Shown here piece after piece: positions 54,274 through 63,979 of a stretch of DNA of 64,000 bases. Each line of letters begins with the position of its first letter. Position 1 is the first letter of the stretch. The notes beneath the pieces were generated by a model. That model was given only the letters and a program-made list of their open reading frames with translations. It ran no database searches and had not been told where the DNA came from. Both the position numbers and the translations under genes were made by a program. The stretch is from Alphaproteobacteria bacterium. GTDB taxonomy: Bacteria; Pseudomonadota; Alphaproteobacteria; Caulobacterales; Caulobacteraceae. The stretch is from the NCBI GenBank assembly GCA_018826515.1, contig JAHKAM010000055.1:1-64000 (forward strand), given 5' to 3'.

Positions 54274-56190
54274 CTAGGCGCTCTTCTTGTCGTCGTCGCC
54301 GGCGTCGGGCGAGACTTCCTCGAACTCGGCGTCGACCACGCCGTCGTCGGCGGGGGCGTCAGCCGCATCGCCGTCGCCGGCGCCCTGTTGCGAGGCGTAC
54401 ATGGCCTCGCCCAGCTTCATCGAGGCCTGGACCAGGGTGTTGGTCTTGGTCCGGATGTCTTCCGGGTCCGTGCCGTCCTTCGCCGTCTTCAGCTCGGCAA
54501 GGGCGGTTTCGATCGCGGCCTTCTCGTCGGCCCCGACCTTGTCGCCGTGCTCGGCCATGGCCTTTTCGGTCGAGTGGATCAGGCTGTCGGCGGCGTTGAC
54601 CGCCTCGACCATTTCCTTTTTCGCCTTGTCGGCCGCGGCGTTGGCCTCGGCTTCCTTGACCATCTTGTCGATGTCGGCGTCCGAGAGGCCGCCGTTGGCC
54701 TGGATGCGGATCGACTGTTCCTTGTTGGTCGCCTTGTCCTTGGCGGTCACGTGCACGATGCCGTTGGCGTCGATGTCGAAGGCGACCTCGATCTGCGGCA
54801 TGCCGCGCGGCGCCGGCGGAATGCCCATCAGGTCGAACTGGCCCAGCACCTTGTTGTCCGAGGCCATCGGGCGCTCGCCCTGGAAGACCCGGATGGTCAC
54901 GGCCGACTGGTTGTCGTCGGCGGTCGAGAAGACCTGGCTCTTCTTGGTCGGGATGGTCGTGTTGCGCTCGATCAGCGGCGTGAAGACGCCGCCCAGGGTC
55001 TCGATGCCCAGGGTCAGAGGCGTCACGTCCAGCAGCAGCACGTCCTTGACGTCGCCCTGCAGAACGCCGGCCTGAACGGCCGCGCCGAGGGCGACGACCT
55101 CATCGGGGTTCACGCCCTTGTGGGGCTCCTTGCCGAAGAATTTCTTCACGGCTTCCTGGACCATCGGCATGCGGGTCATGCCGCCGACGAGGACGACCTC
55201 GTCGATGTCCGAGGCCTTCATGCCGGCGTCCTTCAACGCCTTGGCGCAGGGCTCGATGGTGCGCTGGACCAGGTCGTCGACGAGGGCTTCGAGCTTGGCG
55301 CGCGACAGTTTGATGTTGAGGTGCAGCGGGCCCGAGGCGTTCATGGTGATGAACGGCAGATTGACCTCGTACTGGGTCGTGGAGCTGAGCTCCTTCTTGG
55401 CCTTTTCGGCCTCTTCCTTGAGGCGCTGCAGGGCCAGTTTGTCGGAGCGCAGGTCGACGCCCTGCTCCTTCTTGAACTCGTCGGCCAGGTAGTCGACCAG
55501 ACGCAGGTCGAAGTCCTCGCCGCCCAGGAAGGTGTCGCCGTTGGTCGACTTCACCTCGAAGACGCCGTCGCCGATCTCGAGGATCGAGACGTCGAAGGTG
55601 CCGCCGCCGAGGTCGTAGACGGCGATCTTCTGGCCGTCGTTCTTGTCCAGGCCATAGGCGAGGGCGGCCGCGGTCGGCTCGTTGATGATGCGCAGGACCT
55701 CGAGGCCGGCGATCTTGCCGGCGTCCTTGGTCGCCTGACGCTGGGCGTCGTTGAAATAGGCCGGGACGGTGATGACGGCCTGGGTCACGGTCTCGCCGAG
55801 ATAGGCCTCCGCGGCCTCCTTCATCTTGCCGAGGGTGAAGGCCGAGATCTGCTGGGGCGAATAGTCCTTGCCGTTGGCGCGCACCCAGGCGTCGCCGGTC
55901 GGTCCCTTGACGATCTCATAGGGGACCATCTTCTTGTCCTTGGCGACCACGGGGTCGTCGAACGAGCGGCCGATCAGGCGCTTGATGGCGAAGAAGGTGT
56001 TGGTCGGATTGGTCACGGCCTGCCGGCGCGCCGGCTGGCCCACAAGGGTCTCGCCGCCGTCCTGGATGGCGATGACGGAGGGCGTGGTGCGATTGCCCTC
56101 GGCGTTCTCGATGACCTTGGGGTTCTTGCCGTCCATGACGGCGACACACGAGTTCGTGGTGCCCAGGTCGATGCCGATGATCTTGGCCAT
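54274..56190 (-). CDS. dnaK: Molecular chaperone DnaK (Hsp70)
   Basis: Main Hsp70 chaperone. The 638 residues show all three Hsp70 signatures: [28 protein letters not shown] and [14 protein letters not shown]. The linker [15 protein letters not shown] leads to the substrate-binding domain, and the acidic C-terminus ends GDDDKKSA. The ATG at nt 56190 is the family start. A sigma-32-like promoter lies upstream. Confidence 0.98.
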   Translation of the reverse strand: MAKIIGIDLGTTNSCVAVMDGKNPKVIENAEGNRTTPSVIAIQDGGETLVGQPARRQAVTNPTNTFFAIKRLIGRSFDDPVVAKDKKMVPYEIVKGPTGDAWVRANGKDYSPQQISAFTLGKMKEAAEAYLGETVTQAVITVPAYFNDAQRQATKDAGKIAGLEVLRIINEPTAAALAYGLDKNDGQKIAVYDLGGGTFDVSILEIGDGVFEVKSTNGDTFLGGEDFDLRLVDYLADEFKKEQGVDLRSDKLALQRLKEEAEKAKKELSSTTQYEVNLPFITMNASGPLHLNIKLSRAKLEALVDDLVQRTIEPCAKALKDAGMKASDIDEVVLVGGMTRMPMVQEAVKKFFGKEPHKGVNPDEVVALGAAVQAGVLQGDVKDVLLLDVTPLTLGIETLGGVFTPLIERNTTIPTKKSQVFSTADDNQSAVTIRVFQGERPMASDNKVLGQFDLMGIPPAPRGMPQIEVAFDIDANGIVHVTAKDKATNKEQSIRIQANGGLSDADIDKMVKEAEANAAADKAKKEMVEAVNAADSLIHSTEKAMAEHGDKVGADEKAAIETALAELKTAKDGTDPEDIRTKTNTLVQASMKLGEAMYASQQGAGDGDAADAPADDGVVDAEFEEVSPDAGDDDKKSA

Positions 56191-56345
56191 TGGTGGTCTT
56201 TCACTCCATTTCGGCGGGCGATGCGGCGGCCTTTTGAAGCGAAGCGCCGCGCATGACCGCCCCCGGTGTCAGGGTATTCAGTCGGTTGGTACGGTTCCGG
56301 CCGCAAAGCCCCACGAACTTCGGGGATTTACGGCGGTTGAGGCCG

Positions 56346-56373
56346 ATATGGGAAACACCCCCCGGGCTGCAAG
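56346..56373 (-). promoter_or_regulatory. Sigma-32 (RpoH) type promoter of dnaK
   Basis: Read on the minus strand, CTTGCAG (56373-56367) and CCCATAT (56352-56346) are 14 nt apart, close to the heat-shock consensus CTTGAAA-N13-17-CCCATNT. It lies about 155 nt upstream of dnaK. No CIRCE element is visible, so HrcA control of dnaK is unlikely. Confidence 0.72.
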
Positions 56374-56495
56374 CCCCAAACGCCATGGGCGGGCGATTCT
56401 ACCGTCAGGGTCCGTCAGATGCTTCGGCCCCTGGCGGATGGCATAACAGCGTCATCGCCGCACCGATGGTGGTCCGGCCGCTGGGAGAGACTGAC

Positions 56496-56894
56496 GTGAA
56501 AACCTTCAAGACTATCGCCCGCGCCGCGCTGATCGTGGCCGCCATGGGTTCCGCTTCCGCCGTCGCCGCCGCCGAACCGGTGGTCGCCGTCGAAAGGACC
56601 GCCGTTTCGGCGCCGGCCCAGTCGCGCGACGGCCTGAACCGCCGGGTGCGTATTCACAACAACACCGGCTGGACCATGCTGCGCTTCTATGCGTCGGACT
56701 CGCGCGTCACCAGCTGGCAGGAAGACATGCTGGGCCGCGGCACCCTGGCCGCCGGCCGCAGCATCATGATGAACATCGACGACGGTTCGGGCGCCTGCCT
56801 GTATGACTTCAAGGCCGAGTTCACCAACGGCCAGGTGCTGACGCGCTTCAACGTCAACGTCTGTCAGATCGCCGACTACTATTACACGCGCTGA
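56496..56894 (+). CDS. Small exported protein, 132 aa
   Basis: I do not know the function. The GTG at nt 56496 has GGAG 8 nt upstream. Signal peptide: KTFKTIARAALIVAAMGSASAVAAA cleaved about residue 26. The mature part VRIHNNTGWTMLRFYAS, then DMLGRGTLAAG, IDDGSGACLYDFKAEF and FNVNVCQIADYYYTR, is a conserved beta-rich domain with two Cys that could form a disulfide. It lies divergent from dnaK. The stop codon lies inside a 10-bp terminator stem. Confidence 0.82.
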   Translation: MKTFKTIARAALIVAAMGSASAVAAAEPVVAVERTAVSAPAQSRDGLNRRVRIHNNTGWTMLRFYASDSRVTSWQEDMLGRGTLAAGRSIMMNIDDGSGACLYDFKAEFTNGQVLTRFNVNVCQIADYYYTR

Positions 56895-56920
56895 GGCGCG
56901 GAGCGCCTCAGCTTGGTTGT
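56890..56920 (+). terminator. Terminator hairpin overlapping the stop codon
   Basis: GCTGAGGCGC (56890-56899) pairs perfectly with GCGCCTCAGC (56903-56912) around GGA, followed by TTGGTTGTT. The stop codon TGA of the preceding gene is inside the stem. Confidence 0.68.
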
Positions 56921-56978
56921 TGGGCCTAACGCCCTTCGGGCTACTTGAGGCCGGGCCTCGCGTTCCTACCTTTCGGGG

Positions 56979-57614
56979 GTGAATGGGCCGCGCGAGATCG
57001 ATACGGGAATGGAGGGCTTCCGGTTCTGGCCGGGAGCCCTCTGCGCGTCCGGACAGGCGGGTCTGCTGGCCGAGGCGCTGCAGACCGCCGAACAGGCCCC
57101 CTTCTACCGGCCCGTGACGCCGGGCGGGCGGCCGTTCTCGGTCGAGATGACCGGCATGGGGCCGCTGGGCTGGGTCTCGGACCGGGCCGGCTATCGCTAC
57201 CAGCCCACCCACCCGGTCACCGGCGCCCCGTGGCCGCCGATGCCGGAGCGGCTGACGGAGCTCTGGCGTGAGCTGACCCGCTGGCCGGAACCGCCGGACG
57301 CCTGTCTGGTCAACCTCTACCGGGGACCGGCGAAGATGGGGCTGCATCAGGACCGCGACGAAGAGGATCCCAGCGCGCCGGTGCTGTCGGTTTCGCTCGG
57401 CGACACGGCGGTGTTCCGGATCGGTGCGGCGGGAGGCGGGCCGACGCGGACGGTCCGGCTGGCCTCGGGCGATGTCTGCGCCCTGACGGGTCCGGCGCGG
57501 CTGGCGCGGCACGGGATCGACCGGGTGATCGTGGGCTCCTCGACCCTCATTCCCGGCGGCGGCCGGATCAATCTGACCCTCCGCAAGGCCGGCCCCGCTT
57601 CACGGCAAACGTGA
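56979..57614 (+). CDS. alkB: AlkB-type alpha-ketoglutarate-dependent DNA dealkylase
   Basis: Fe(II)/2-oxoglutarate dioxygenase that removes alkyl groups from damaged bases. The 211 residues have NLYRGPAKMGLHQDRDE (HxD iron ligands) and later ARHGIDRV (iron His), and INLTLRK with the 2-oxoglutarate-binding Arg. RYQPTHPVTG fits the substrate region. Start is GTG at nt 56979; an in-frame ATG at nt 57009 is an alternative. The next gene begins after a short overlap of open frame. Confidence 0.92.
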   Translation: MNGPREIDTGMEGFRFWPGALCASGQAGLLAEALQTAEQAPFYRPVTPGGRPFSVEMTGMGPLGWVSDRAGYRYQPTHPVTGAPWPPMPERLTELWRELTRWPEPPDACLVNLYRGPAKMGLHQDRDEEDPSAPVLSVSLGDTAVFRIGAAGGGPTRTVRLASGDVCALTGPARLARHGIDRVIVGSSTLIPGGGRINLTLRKAGPASRQT

Positions 57615-57673
57615 CTCGACGGCGGACGGCGTCGCGGTCAGAGTTCCGTCCTCGCCCAGACCGGAGCCGCTTG

Positions 57674-58579
57674 ATGCCGACCCTGATCCGCCCCGAGGGA
57701 CCCGAACCCGAAGATTTCCGCTTCAGCCGCCGCGCCCTGGCGACCGGAGCCCTCGGCGGACTGGCCTTCGCCGGCTATGCCCCGGCGGCGCTGGCCCGGC
57801 AGGCCGCGCCGGTCACCACCCCCGATGACGGCCTGACCATCGAACAGACGACCTGTCCCGCGCCGGACGGATTCGACCTGCCGATCTATGTGGCGCGCCC
57901 TGCCGGCGACGGCCCCTGGCCCGTGGTGATCGTAGCCTCCGAGATCTTCGGCGTTCACGAATACATCCGCGATGTTTGCCGCCGCCTCGCCCGGGCCGGC
58001 TATGCGGCCATCGCTCCAGCCTTCTTCGTGCGGGTCGAGGACCCGGCCCCCCTGGCCGACATGGCCAGGGTGCAGCAGATCGTCGCCGCCGCCGGCTATG
58101 AACAGGTCATGGGCGACATCTCGGCCTCGCTCGACTGGGTCAGCCAGCAGCTGTGGGCCAATGCCGACAAGGTCGGCATCACCGGCTTCTGCTGGGGCGG
58201 CAAGGTCGTTTGGCAGGCCTGCGCCCGGTTCGCCGTTCTGGACGCCGGGGTGGCCTGGTACGGACGCCTCGCCCCCGCGCCCACGGCGACGCCGGAACAG
58301 GTCGCCGGGGGGCAGCCCTGGCCGGTGGATGTGGCGGCCGATCTCAAGGCGCCGGTGATGGGCCTGTATGGCGAGGCTGACCGCGGCATCCCCCTGCCCA
58401 GCGTCGAGGCCATGCGCGCGGCCCTGCAGCGCGCCGGGCAGACCGACAGCGGCATCCATGTCTATCCCGAGGCGCCGCACGGCTTCCATGCCGATTATCG
58501 CGACAGCTATCGCCCGGCGGACGCCGCCGACGGCTGGGCGAAGCTTCTCGCCTTCTTCGAACCGCGGCTGAAAAACTAA
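57674..58579 (+). CDS. Dienelactone hydrolase family protein with Tat signal
   Basis: An exported alpha/beta hydrolase, 301 residues. The N-terminus has the twin-arginine motif FSRRALATGALGG then AFAGYAPAALAR. The nucleophile elbow is GFCWGGKVVW with Cys, as in dienelactone hydrolases; the catalytic Asp lies in YGEADRGIP and His in APHGFHADYR. Glu in ASEIFGVHE completes the set. Natural substrate unknown. GGAG lies 7 nt before the ATG. Convergent with grpE. Confidence 0.9.
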   Translation: MPTLIRPEGPEPEDFRFSRRALATGALGGLAFAGYAPAALARQAAPVTTPDDGLTIEQTTCPAPDGFDLPIYVARPAGDGPWPVVIVASEIFGVHEYIRDVCRRLARAGYAAIAPAFFVRVEDPAPLADMARVQQIVAAAGYEQVMGDISASLDWVSQQLWANADKVGITGFCWGGKVVWQACARFAVLDAGVAWYGRLAPAPTATPEQVAGGQPWPVDVAADLKAPVMGLYGEADRGIPLPSVEAMRAALQRAGQTDSGIHVYPEAPHGFHADYRDSYRPADAADGWAKLLAFFEPRLKN

Positions 58580-58582
58580 GAC

Positions 58583-58716
58583 CCGCTCATCCCGGCGAAA
58601 GCCGGGACCCAGTGCTTTGGGTGATGCGGCGGAGCCAAAAATCCGCGCCCGCCAATCCCGAAACGCCGGCGTCAAGCTGGACAGAACTGGGTCCCGGCTT
58701 TCGCCGGGATGAGCGG
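58583..58716. repeat. 134-bp element with perfect 31-bp inverted ends
   Basis: Arms nt 58583-58613 and 58686-58716 are exact inverted repeats (CCGCTCATCCCGGCGAAAGC...). Each arm also contains its own hairpin, CCCGGCGAAAGCCGGG. The 72-bp centre has no gene. It lies between the convergent hydrolase gene and grpE. No target-site duplication is obvious. Confidence 0.9.
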
Positions 58717-58725
58717 ATCAAGAAA

Positions 58726-59379
58726 TCAGGCCTTGCCGTCGAACTGGCCGCCGGTGTCGCCGGCGGCGGCATAGGCCGCACTGCCCGCCGCCGCGTCGGC
58801 GGCGTTGGTCCGGGCGCCGGAGCCCCTGGCGGCGACCACCACCATCGCCGGGCGCACGGTGCGGCCGAACAGGGCGTAGCCGGCCTGCAGCGTCTGGATC
58901 ACCTGACCGCCCTGGATGGTATCGGACGGCTGTTCCATCATCGCCTGATGCAGATGCGGGTCGAAGGCCTCGCCCGGCTCGGGCGCGACGCGCTTGAGGT
59001 TGTTCGACTCGAAGGCCTGCAGCAGGGATTTCTGGGTCAGCTCCAGCCCGGTCACCAGACCGGCCTCGCCGGCGTCGGCGTCCCTGGGCGCCGCCGCAAG
59101 AGCCCGTTCCAGATTGTCGGCCACGCCCAGAAGGTCGCGGGCGAAACGCTGGATGGCGTAGGCGCGGGCGTCGTTCGACTGGGTCTCGGCCCGCTTCTTC
59201 GTGTTCTCGGCCTCGGCCACGGCGCGCAGGGCGCGATCCTTCCACTGGTCGCGCTCGGCGATCAGGGCGTCGATGGGACCAAGGCCGTCGTCCAGCCCGG
59301 CCTCGGCGTTCGCCTCGGACTCCGCGATATCGGCCGCCAGCTCTTCGGAGGTGGGGAAGTCGTCGTGTGTGTCGCTCAA
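58726..59379 (-). CDS. grpE: Nucleotide-exchange factor GrpE
   Basis: Releases ADP from DnaK. The 217 residues have a long N-terminal coiled coil ([23 protein letters not shown]-type region), the four-helix part ([17 protein letters not shown]) and the beta domain with the signature around [16 protein letters not shown] and [24 protein letters not shown]. Start is TTG, sharing TTGA with the stop of hrcA. The C-terminal tail is Ala/Gly-rich. Confidence 0.95.
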   Translation of the reverse strand: MSDTHDDFPTSEELAADIAESEANAEAGLDDGLGPIDALIAERDQWKDRALRAVAEAENTKKRAETQSNDARAYAIQRFARDLLGVADNLERALAAAPRDADAGEAGLVTGLELTQKSLLQAFESNNLKRVAPEPGEAFDPHLHQAMMEQPSDTIQGGQVIQTLQAGYALFGRTVRPAMVVVAARGSGARTNAADAAAGSAAYAAAGDTGGQFDGKA

Positions 59380-60470
59380 GTCTCTTGTCCGTCCAGAATT
59401 CGCCCCAGCACCCGGGCGGTATAGTCCACCAACGGGATGATGCGGGCATAGTTCAGTCGCGCGGGTCCGATCACGCCGATGGCGCCCAGAACCCGCTGGC
59501 GGCCCGTCATATAGGGCGCCGCGATCACGGCGGAACCCGAAAGCGAAAAGAGTCTGGTTTCGGCGCCGATGAAGATGCGCACGCCCTGGGCCGCGGAGAC
59601 CCCGTCGAGAAGAACGATCAGCTGTTCCTTCTGCTCCAGGTCGTCGAACAGGATGCGGACCTTCTCCAGGTCCTCGGCGGTCTCGCGGTCGTGCAGCAGA
59701 TTGGCCCGGCCGCGCACGATCAGCGACCGCTCGCGCTCGGCCCCGCCGGACCAGGCGGCCATGCCGTCCTCGACCAGGCGGGCGGCGGTCTCGTTCAGTT
59801 CGCGCCGGGCGGCGTCCAGCTCGGTGCGCATCTCGGTGCGCGCCTCATGCAGGGGCCGACCCTTGAGCCGGGCGTTGAGGAAGTTGGACGCCTCCTGCAG
59901 GGTCGAGGGCGTGACCCCGGCCTTGAGCGGCATCAGCCGGTTCTCGACCGAGCCGTCGTCGCCGACCAGCACCGCCAGGGCCTGATCGCGGCCGAGGGCG
60001 ACGAATTCAACATGCTTGACCCCGGCCTCGCGGATCGGGCTGGCGACGATGCTGGCCCCCCCGGCGAGACCGGACAGGAGGGATGAGGCCTCGTTCAGAG
60101 CCTCGTCGAAGCTGCGGCCGCGGCCGGCCAGCCGGGCGTCGATCTCGCGCCGCTCTTCGGTTCCGACGTCGCCGATCTCCAGCAGACCGTCGACAAACAG
60201 CCGCAGGCCCGCATGGGTGGGGATCCGCCCGGCCGACGTGTGCGGCGCCCCCAGCAGACCGGCCAGGGTCAGGTCCTGCATGGTGTTGCGGATCGAGGCG
60301 GGGGAGAGCGAGACCCCGGTCATGGACAGGGTCCGCGAGCCGACGGGGTCGCCGGTCTCCAGATAGGTCTCGACGATGCGCCGGAAGATGTCGCGCGCGC
60401 GTTCGTCCAGGGCGGCCAGACCGGCCGGGCTGCCGCCGAACGGCGAAGGGTTGGGGGCATACAGGCTCAC
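59376..60470 (-). CDS. hrcA: Heat-inducible transcription repressor HrcA
   Basis: Repressor that binds CIRCE at groESL-type promoters and is helped by GroEL. About 364 residues: the N-terminal winged helix ([29 protein letters not shown]), the dimer region, and a C-terminal inserted domain with [39 protein letters not shown] prefer the GTG at nt 60470; an ATG at nt 60512 would leave only 16 nt to the divergent rph. Neither start has a good ribosome site. Stop overlaps grpE (TTGA). Confidence 0.92.
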   Translation of the reverse strand: MSLYAPNPSPFGGSPAGLAALDERARDIFRRIVETYLETGDPVGSRTLSMTGVSLSPASIRNTMQDLTLAGLLGAPHTSAGRIPTHAGLRLFVDGLLEIGDVGTEERREIDARLAGRGRSFDEALNEASSLLSGLAGGASIVASPIREAGVKHVEFVALGRDQALAVLVGDDGSVENRLMPLKAGVTPSTLQEASNFLNARLKGRPLHEARTEMRTELDAARRELNETAARLVEDGMAAWSGGAERERSLIVRGRANLLHDRETAEDLEKVRILFDDLEQKEQLIVLLDGVSAAQGVRIFIGAETRLFSLSGSAVIAAPYMTGRQRVLGAIGVIGPARLNYARIIPLVDYTARVLGRILDGQET

Positions 60471-60528
60471 GGTTTCAGGATAAGCAGCGCCGCCGCCTCG
60501 TCCAAGCGGCATCCGAGGAAATCACCCC

Positions 60529-61266
60529 ATGACTGCCGCCACGCCCACCGCCCGCCCGTCCGAACGTCTGCTCGACCAGCTCCGCACCGTGACCCTGGAG
60601 ACCGGCGTCAATCGCTATGCCGAAGGTTCCTGCCTGGTGTCATTCGGCCATACGAAGGTGCTGGTCACGGCCTCGGTCGAGGAGAAGGTCCCGGGCTGGA
60701 TGCGCAACAGCGGGCAGGGCTGGGTCACCGCCGAATACGGCATGCTGCCGCGCGCCACCCACACCCGCGGCCGTCGCGAGGCGGCCGCCGGCAAGCAAAG
60801 TGGCCGGACGCAGGAAATCCAGCGGCTGATCGGACGCTCGCTGCGCGCCGTCGTCGATCTCAAGGCCCTGGGCGAACGTCAGGTGTCGCTCGACTGCGAC
60901 GTCATCCAGGCCGACGGCGGCACCCGCACGGCCGCCATCACCGGCGCCTGGGTCGCCATGGCCAGCGCGTTTGACTATCTGCGCGCCGAGGGCGTGCTCC
61001 AGGCCGACCCCATTCTCGATCAGGTCGCGGCCGTCTCGTGCGGCGTCTGCAACGACCAGCCCGTGCTGGACCTCGACTATGAGGAGGATTCCACCGCCGA
61101 GGCTGACTCCAACTTCGTCCTGACCGGCGCCGGCGCCATCGTCGAAATCCAGGCCACCGGCGAAAAGCGCGGCTTCTCCCGCGCCGAGTTCGATCGGCTG
61201 TTCCAGCTGGCCGAGGGCGGCTGCGCCGAACTGTTCGCCCTGCAGCGGGCCGCCCTCGGACGCTAG
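60529..61266 (+). CDS. rph: Ribonuclease PH
   Basis: Phosphorolytic 3'-5' exoribonuclease that trims tRNA 3' ends. The 245 residues contain [23 protein letters not shown], the family signature [35 protein letters not shown]-type region, [22 protein letters not shown], and the end [28 protein letters not shown] precedes the ATG. Divergent from hrcA. Confidence 0.96.
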   Translation: MTAATPTARPSERLLDQLRTVTLETGVNRYAEGSCLVSFGHTKVLVTASVEEKVPGWMRNSGQGWVTAEYGMLPRATHTRGRREAAAGKQSGRTQEIQRLIGRSLRAVVDLKALGERQVSLDCDVIQADGGTRTAAITGAWVAMASAFDYLRAEGVLQADPILDQVAAVSCGVCNDQPVLDLDYEEDSTAEADSNFVLTGAGAIVEIQATGEKRGFSRAEFDRLFQLAEGGCAELFALQRAALGR

Positions 61267-61343
61267 TGCCCGGGCGCGGGCGCTTCCGTGGAGCCGGGAA
61301 CCGTGTCTATGCTGCGGCACCCCGCGACTGATCGGAGCGCCTG

Positions 61344-61715
61344 ATGTATCGGACCGTCCTCGCCTGCATGGCCGTGACCGCCCTGGTCGCCGGCTGCGAA
61401 CGACCTGCCGGGCCCGCCGCGGACAGGCCCGCCGAGGCCGCGGCGCCGACGCCGGAGATGCCGGCCGACGCCCCGCCGCAGGAAGAGGTCGATCCGGCCC
61501 TGGTCGTCACCCCGGCCGGTGCGCCGGTCTCGTGCCTGAACGACATCGGAGCCGAGGCGGCGCAGCGGCTGGTCGATCGTTGCATCGCCGTCAGTCCGGC
61601 GACTCACCCGCCCTGCAACGTCGCCAACCCCTGCGAGATGATCCAGGGCGAGATCGACCGGTCCTGCGAGATGTACGGGCCGGACGAGGAGAAGCCCTCG
61701 CAGTGCGCCGCTTAA
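61344..61715 (+). CDS. Small Cys-rich lipoprotein, 123 aa
   Basis: Lipobox ALVAGC (Cys18), an Ala/Pro linker to about residue 60, then a Cys-rich end: VSCLNDIG, VDRCIAVS, PPCNVANPCEMI, SCEMYGP and SQCAA (six Cys after the signal). The spacing hints at disulfides in the periplasm. I do not recognise the family. GGAG lies about 8 nt before the ATG. Confidence 0.8.
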   Translation: MYRTVLACMAVTALVAGCERPAGPAADRPAEAAAPTPEMPADAPPQEEVDPALVVTPAGAPVSCLNDIGAEAAQRLVDRCIAVSPATHPPCNVANPCEMIQGEIDRSCEMYGPDEEKPSQCAA

Positions 61716-61749
61716 CGGTTCCTAGAGCCTGACAGCCTAGTCTGGCGGC

Positions 61750-62892
61750 ATGACGCCTGTCCCGACACCGCCCGATCTGCGCGCCCTCACCACCCTGCGG
61801 TTTCTCGCCGCCCTCTGGGTCGTCCTCTACACGGCCTGGCCGCATCTGGATGTCGGCTTCGTTCCCGTGGCCGTGACCAAGGGCTATCTGGGCGTCGAGA
61901 CCTTCTTCATCCTGTCGGGATTCATTCTCAGCCACGTCTACCTCGAGGCGGCGGGAGAGAAGCGGTTCCGCTATGGCGGCTTCCTGTGGGCGCGGATCGC
62001 GCGGGTCTATCCGCTGCATCTGGTCACCCTGTTCGGCATGATCGGCCTGGGCCTCGTCGCCGGGATCGCCGGTCTGGGCATTGACGGCAGCCTGACCGAC
62101 TGGCGGTCGTTGCCAGCGAACCTGACCCTGACCCATGCCTGGGGCCTCGCCCCGGGCTCGGCCTTCAACCATCCGTCATGGTCGATTTCGGCGGAGTGGT
62201 TCGCCTATCTCAGCTTCCCCGCCTTCGCCTTCGTAGCCTGGCGGCTGAGGGAGCGGCCGATCCTGGCGACGGTGCTGGCCGCGGGGTTCGCGCTGGGCCT
62301 CTACGCCGCCTTCCAGCCGCTGGCCGGCTATTCCCTGACCGAGGCCACCTTCCGCTGGGGCGCGCTGCGCATCGTCCCGTGTTTCGCCCTCGGCTGCGCC
62401 CTCTATCTGGTCCATCGCCGCGGGGGCGTTCCGCTTGCGGGACCGGTCGCCCTGGTCAGCGGCGCGGCCGTTCTGGTCAGCGCCTCCCTGGGCCTGTGGG
62501 ACGCCCTCACCGTGCTGTCGGCCGGCGGCCTGATCCTTGGCCTCGCCTCGCTCGAAAACAACCGCGCCGGGGTGTTCGGCTCGAAGGCCGGCGTCTATCT
62601 CGGCGAGATCAGCTATTCGATCTACATGGTCTGCGCGCCGGTCCTGCTGCTGATGACCAATGTGGCGGCGCTGATCACAGGCGCGGACGACAAGCGGTTT
62701 CCCATCATTGTATGGCTGGCGCTGGTCGCGACGATTCCGGTGGCGGCGATGCTGACCTATCACCTCGTGGAACGCCCGGCCCGCAAAGCGATGCGCGGGT
62801 GGTCCGACCGGCGCGCAGCGCGGTCCACTGCGGCGAAAGCGCGCACGGATTCGCCTGAGAGGGTTCTTCAACCCTCGGAAACTATCGTCTAA
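61750..62892 (+). CDS. Acyltransferase-3 family membrane protein
   Basis: A 380-residue inner-membrane acyltransferase with about ten hydrophobic helices. Family motifs: LRFLAALWVVLY at the first helix, VETFFILSGFILSHVY, RIARVYPLHLV and SWSISAEWFAYL. The usual His after the first motif (FHLxP-type in O-acetyltransferases) is replaced: the text reads LYTAWPHL, with Thr at that place and a His four residues later. Such proteins modify surface polysaccharide or lipids; the substrate is unknown. C-terminal 25 residues are basic and likely cytosolic. Confidence 0.88.
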   Translation: MTPVPTPPDLRALTTLRFLAALWVVLYTAWPHLDVGFVPVAVTKGYLGVETFFILSGFILSHVYLEAAGEKRFRYGGFLWARIARVYPLHLVTLFGMIGLGLVAGIAGLGIDGSLTDWRSLPANLTLTHAWGLAPGSAFNHPSWSISAEWFAYLSFPAFAFVAWRLRERPILATVLAAGFALGLYAAFQPLAGYSLTEATFRWGALRIVPCFALGCALYLVHRRGGVPLAGPVALVSGAAVLVSASLGLWDALTVLSAGGLILGLASLENNRAGVFGSKAGVYLGEISYSIYMVCAPVLLLMTNVAALITGADDKRFPIIVWLALVATIPVAAMLTYHLVERPARKAMRGWSDRRAARSTAAKARTDSPERVLQPSETIV

Positions 62893-62930
62893 GGCTAGCG
62901 CGACGAAAACAGGTCGGGACTTTCGCCAGC

Positions 62931-63455
62931 ATGATGAAACGGATCACAGCCGCTGCGGTTGCAGCGACCCTCGGTTTTTCTGTGCTGGGCTATGCGCCCG
63001 CCGCGAAGGCCGATGATCCGTACTGGCAGTGCGTGACCTTTGCCCGCATGTTTTCGGGCATCAACATCTTCGGCGACGCCCTGACCTGGTGGCGTCAGGC
63101 CCAGGGCAAGTTCCGCACCGGCGAGCGTCCGGAGACCGGTTCGGTGCTGGCCTTCCAGCCCAGCGGCCGGATGACCCGCGGCCACGTCGCCGTCGTCTCC
63201 GAAATCCTGACCGATCGCGTCATCCGCGTGACCCACGCCAACTGGGGCGGCAGCCGCGGCCGGGTCGAGGAGAATGTCACCGTCGTCGACGTCTCGAACC
63301 GCGGCGACTGGACGGCGGTCAAGGTCTGGTACAATCCGATCAACGACCTGGGCACCTCGGTCTATCCGACCTACGGCTTCATCCACAAAGCCCCGGCCCA
63401 GCCGTCCGACGGCATGCTCATGGCCTCGGCCCCGCCGGCCAGCGGCCAGCCCTGA
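62931..63455 (+). CDS. Secreted CHAP-domain protein
   Basis: A 174-residue exported protein with a CHAP-type cysteine peptidase/amidase domain, probably acting on peptidoglycan. Signal peptide cleaved near AKADD (residue 27). The catalytic Cys is in WQCVTFARMFSG, the His in TRGHVAVVSEI, with HANWGGSRG following. The domain is short. ATG ATG pair at nt 62931; the second is equally possible. Confidence 0.88.
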   Translation: MMKRITAAAVAATLGFSVLGYAPAAKADDPYWQCVTFARMFSGINIFGDALTWWRQAQGKFRTGERPETGSVLAFQPSGRMTRGHVAVVSEILTDRVIRVTHANWGGSRGRVEENVTVVDVSNRGDWTAVKVWYNPINDLGTSVYPTYGFIHKAPAQPSDGMLMASAPPASGQP

Positions 63456-63529
63456 TCGCCTGAGCCCCGGATCCGGACTTGACCCCGAGGGGGCGTCCGC
63501 GCTTCCTGCCGGCGAACCCGGAGTCTCCC

Positions 63530-63979
63530 ATGCGTTCTGTTCTCGCTGTACTCTCCGTCCTTTCGGTATGCGCCTGCTCGCCGTCTGAAGAGGCGGCGCC
63601 GCCCGCCGCGCCGCCGGCGCCGGCGCCCGTGCTGGGCGGCGTCGACCTGACCGGGCCGGTCCGCGCCCTCGGCACGGAACCGTTCTGGAGCGTCGAACTG
63701 ACCGGCACCGGGATGGTTTATACGACCCCCGACCTGCCCGAACAGCGTGCGCCCCGGCCCGCTGCCGTCGTCCAGGGGACGACGGCGACCTTTACGGGCG
63801 AAACCGCCGACGGGACGGCGCTCAGCGTCACCCTGATCGCGACGGAATGTTCGGACGGCATGAGCGACCGCACCTATCCGCTGACGGCCATGGTCACGGT
63901 CGGCGAGCAGGAGCTGACCGGCTGCGCCGCCGCCTCGGCCGCCATCATGTCCAGCGGCGAAAGCGGCCCCGTCGTCTGA
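63530..63979 (+). CDS. Lipoprotein, COG3650-like, 149 aa
   Basis: Lipoprotein signal LAVLSVLSVCAC with two possible Cys; a Pro/Ala-rich linker follows. The domain VRALGTEPFWSVELTGTGMVYTTPD matches the start of a family of short periplasmic proteins (COG3650) whose function is unknown, and a later Cys pair (ATECSDGMSDRTYPLTAMVTV and LTGCAAA) fits a disulfide. GGAG is 6 nt before the ATG. The last 21 nt of the window hold no feature. Confidence 0.85.
   Translation: MRSVLAVLSVLSVCACSPSEEAAPPAAPPAPAPVLGGVDLTGPVRALGTEPFWSVELTGTGMVYTTPDLPEQRAPRPAAVVQGTTATFTGETADGTALSVTLIATECSDGMSDRTYPLTAMVTVGEQELTGCAAASAAIMSSGESGPVV

Noticed and set aside
54388-56256. 622-codon open frame opposite dnaK
   Set aside because: Long antisense frames over dnaK are a known artefact, sometimes misannotated as another enzyme. 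No ribosome site or motif supports it.
12551-58716. Repeats considered as a CRISPR array
   Set aside because: The repeats are scattered singly, palindromic and of unequal length, with no regular spacers and no cas genes.
59376-60530. CIRCE element upstream of hrcA or dnaK
   Set aside because: No TTAGCACTC-N9-GAGTGCTAA-like sequence was seen in either upstream region.
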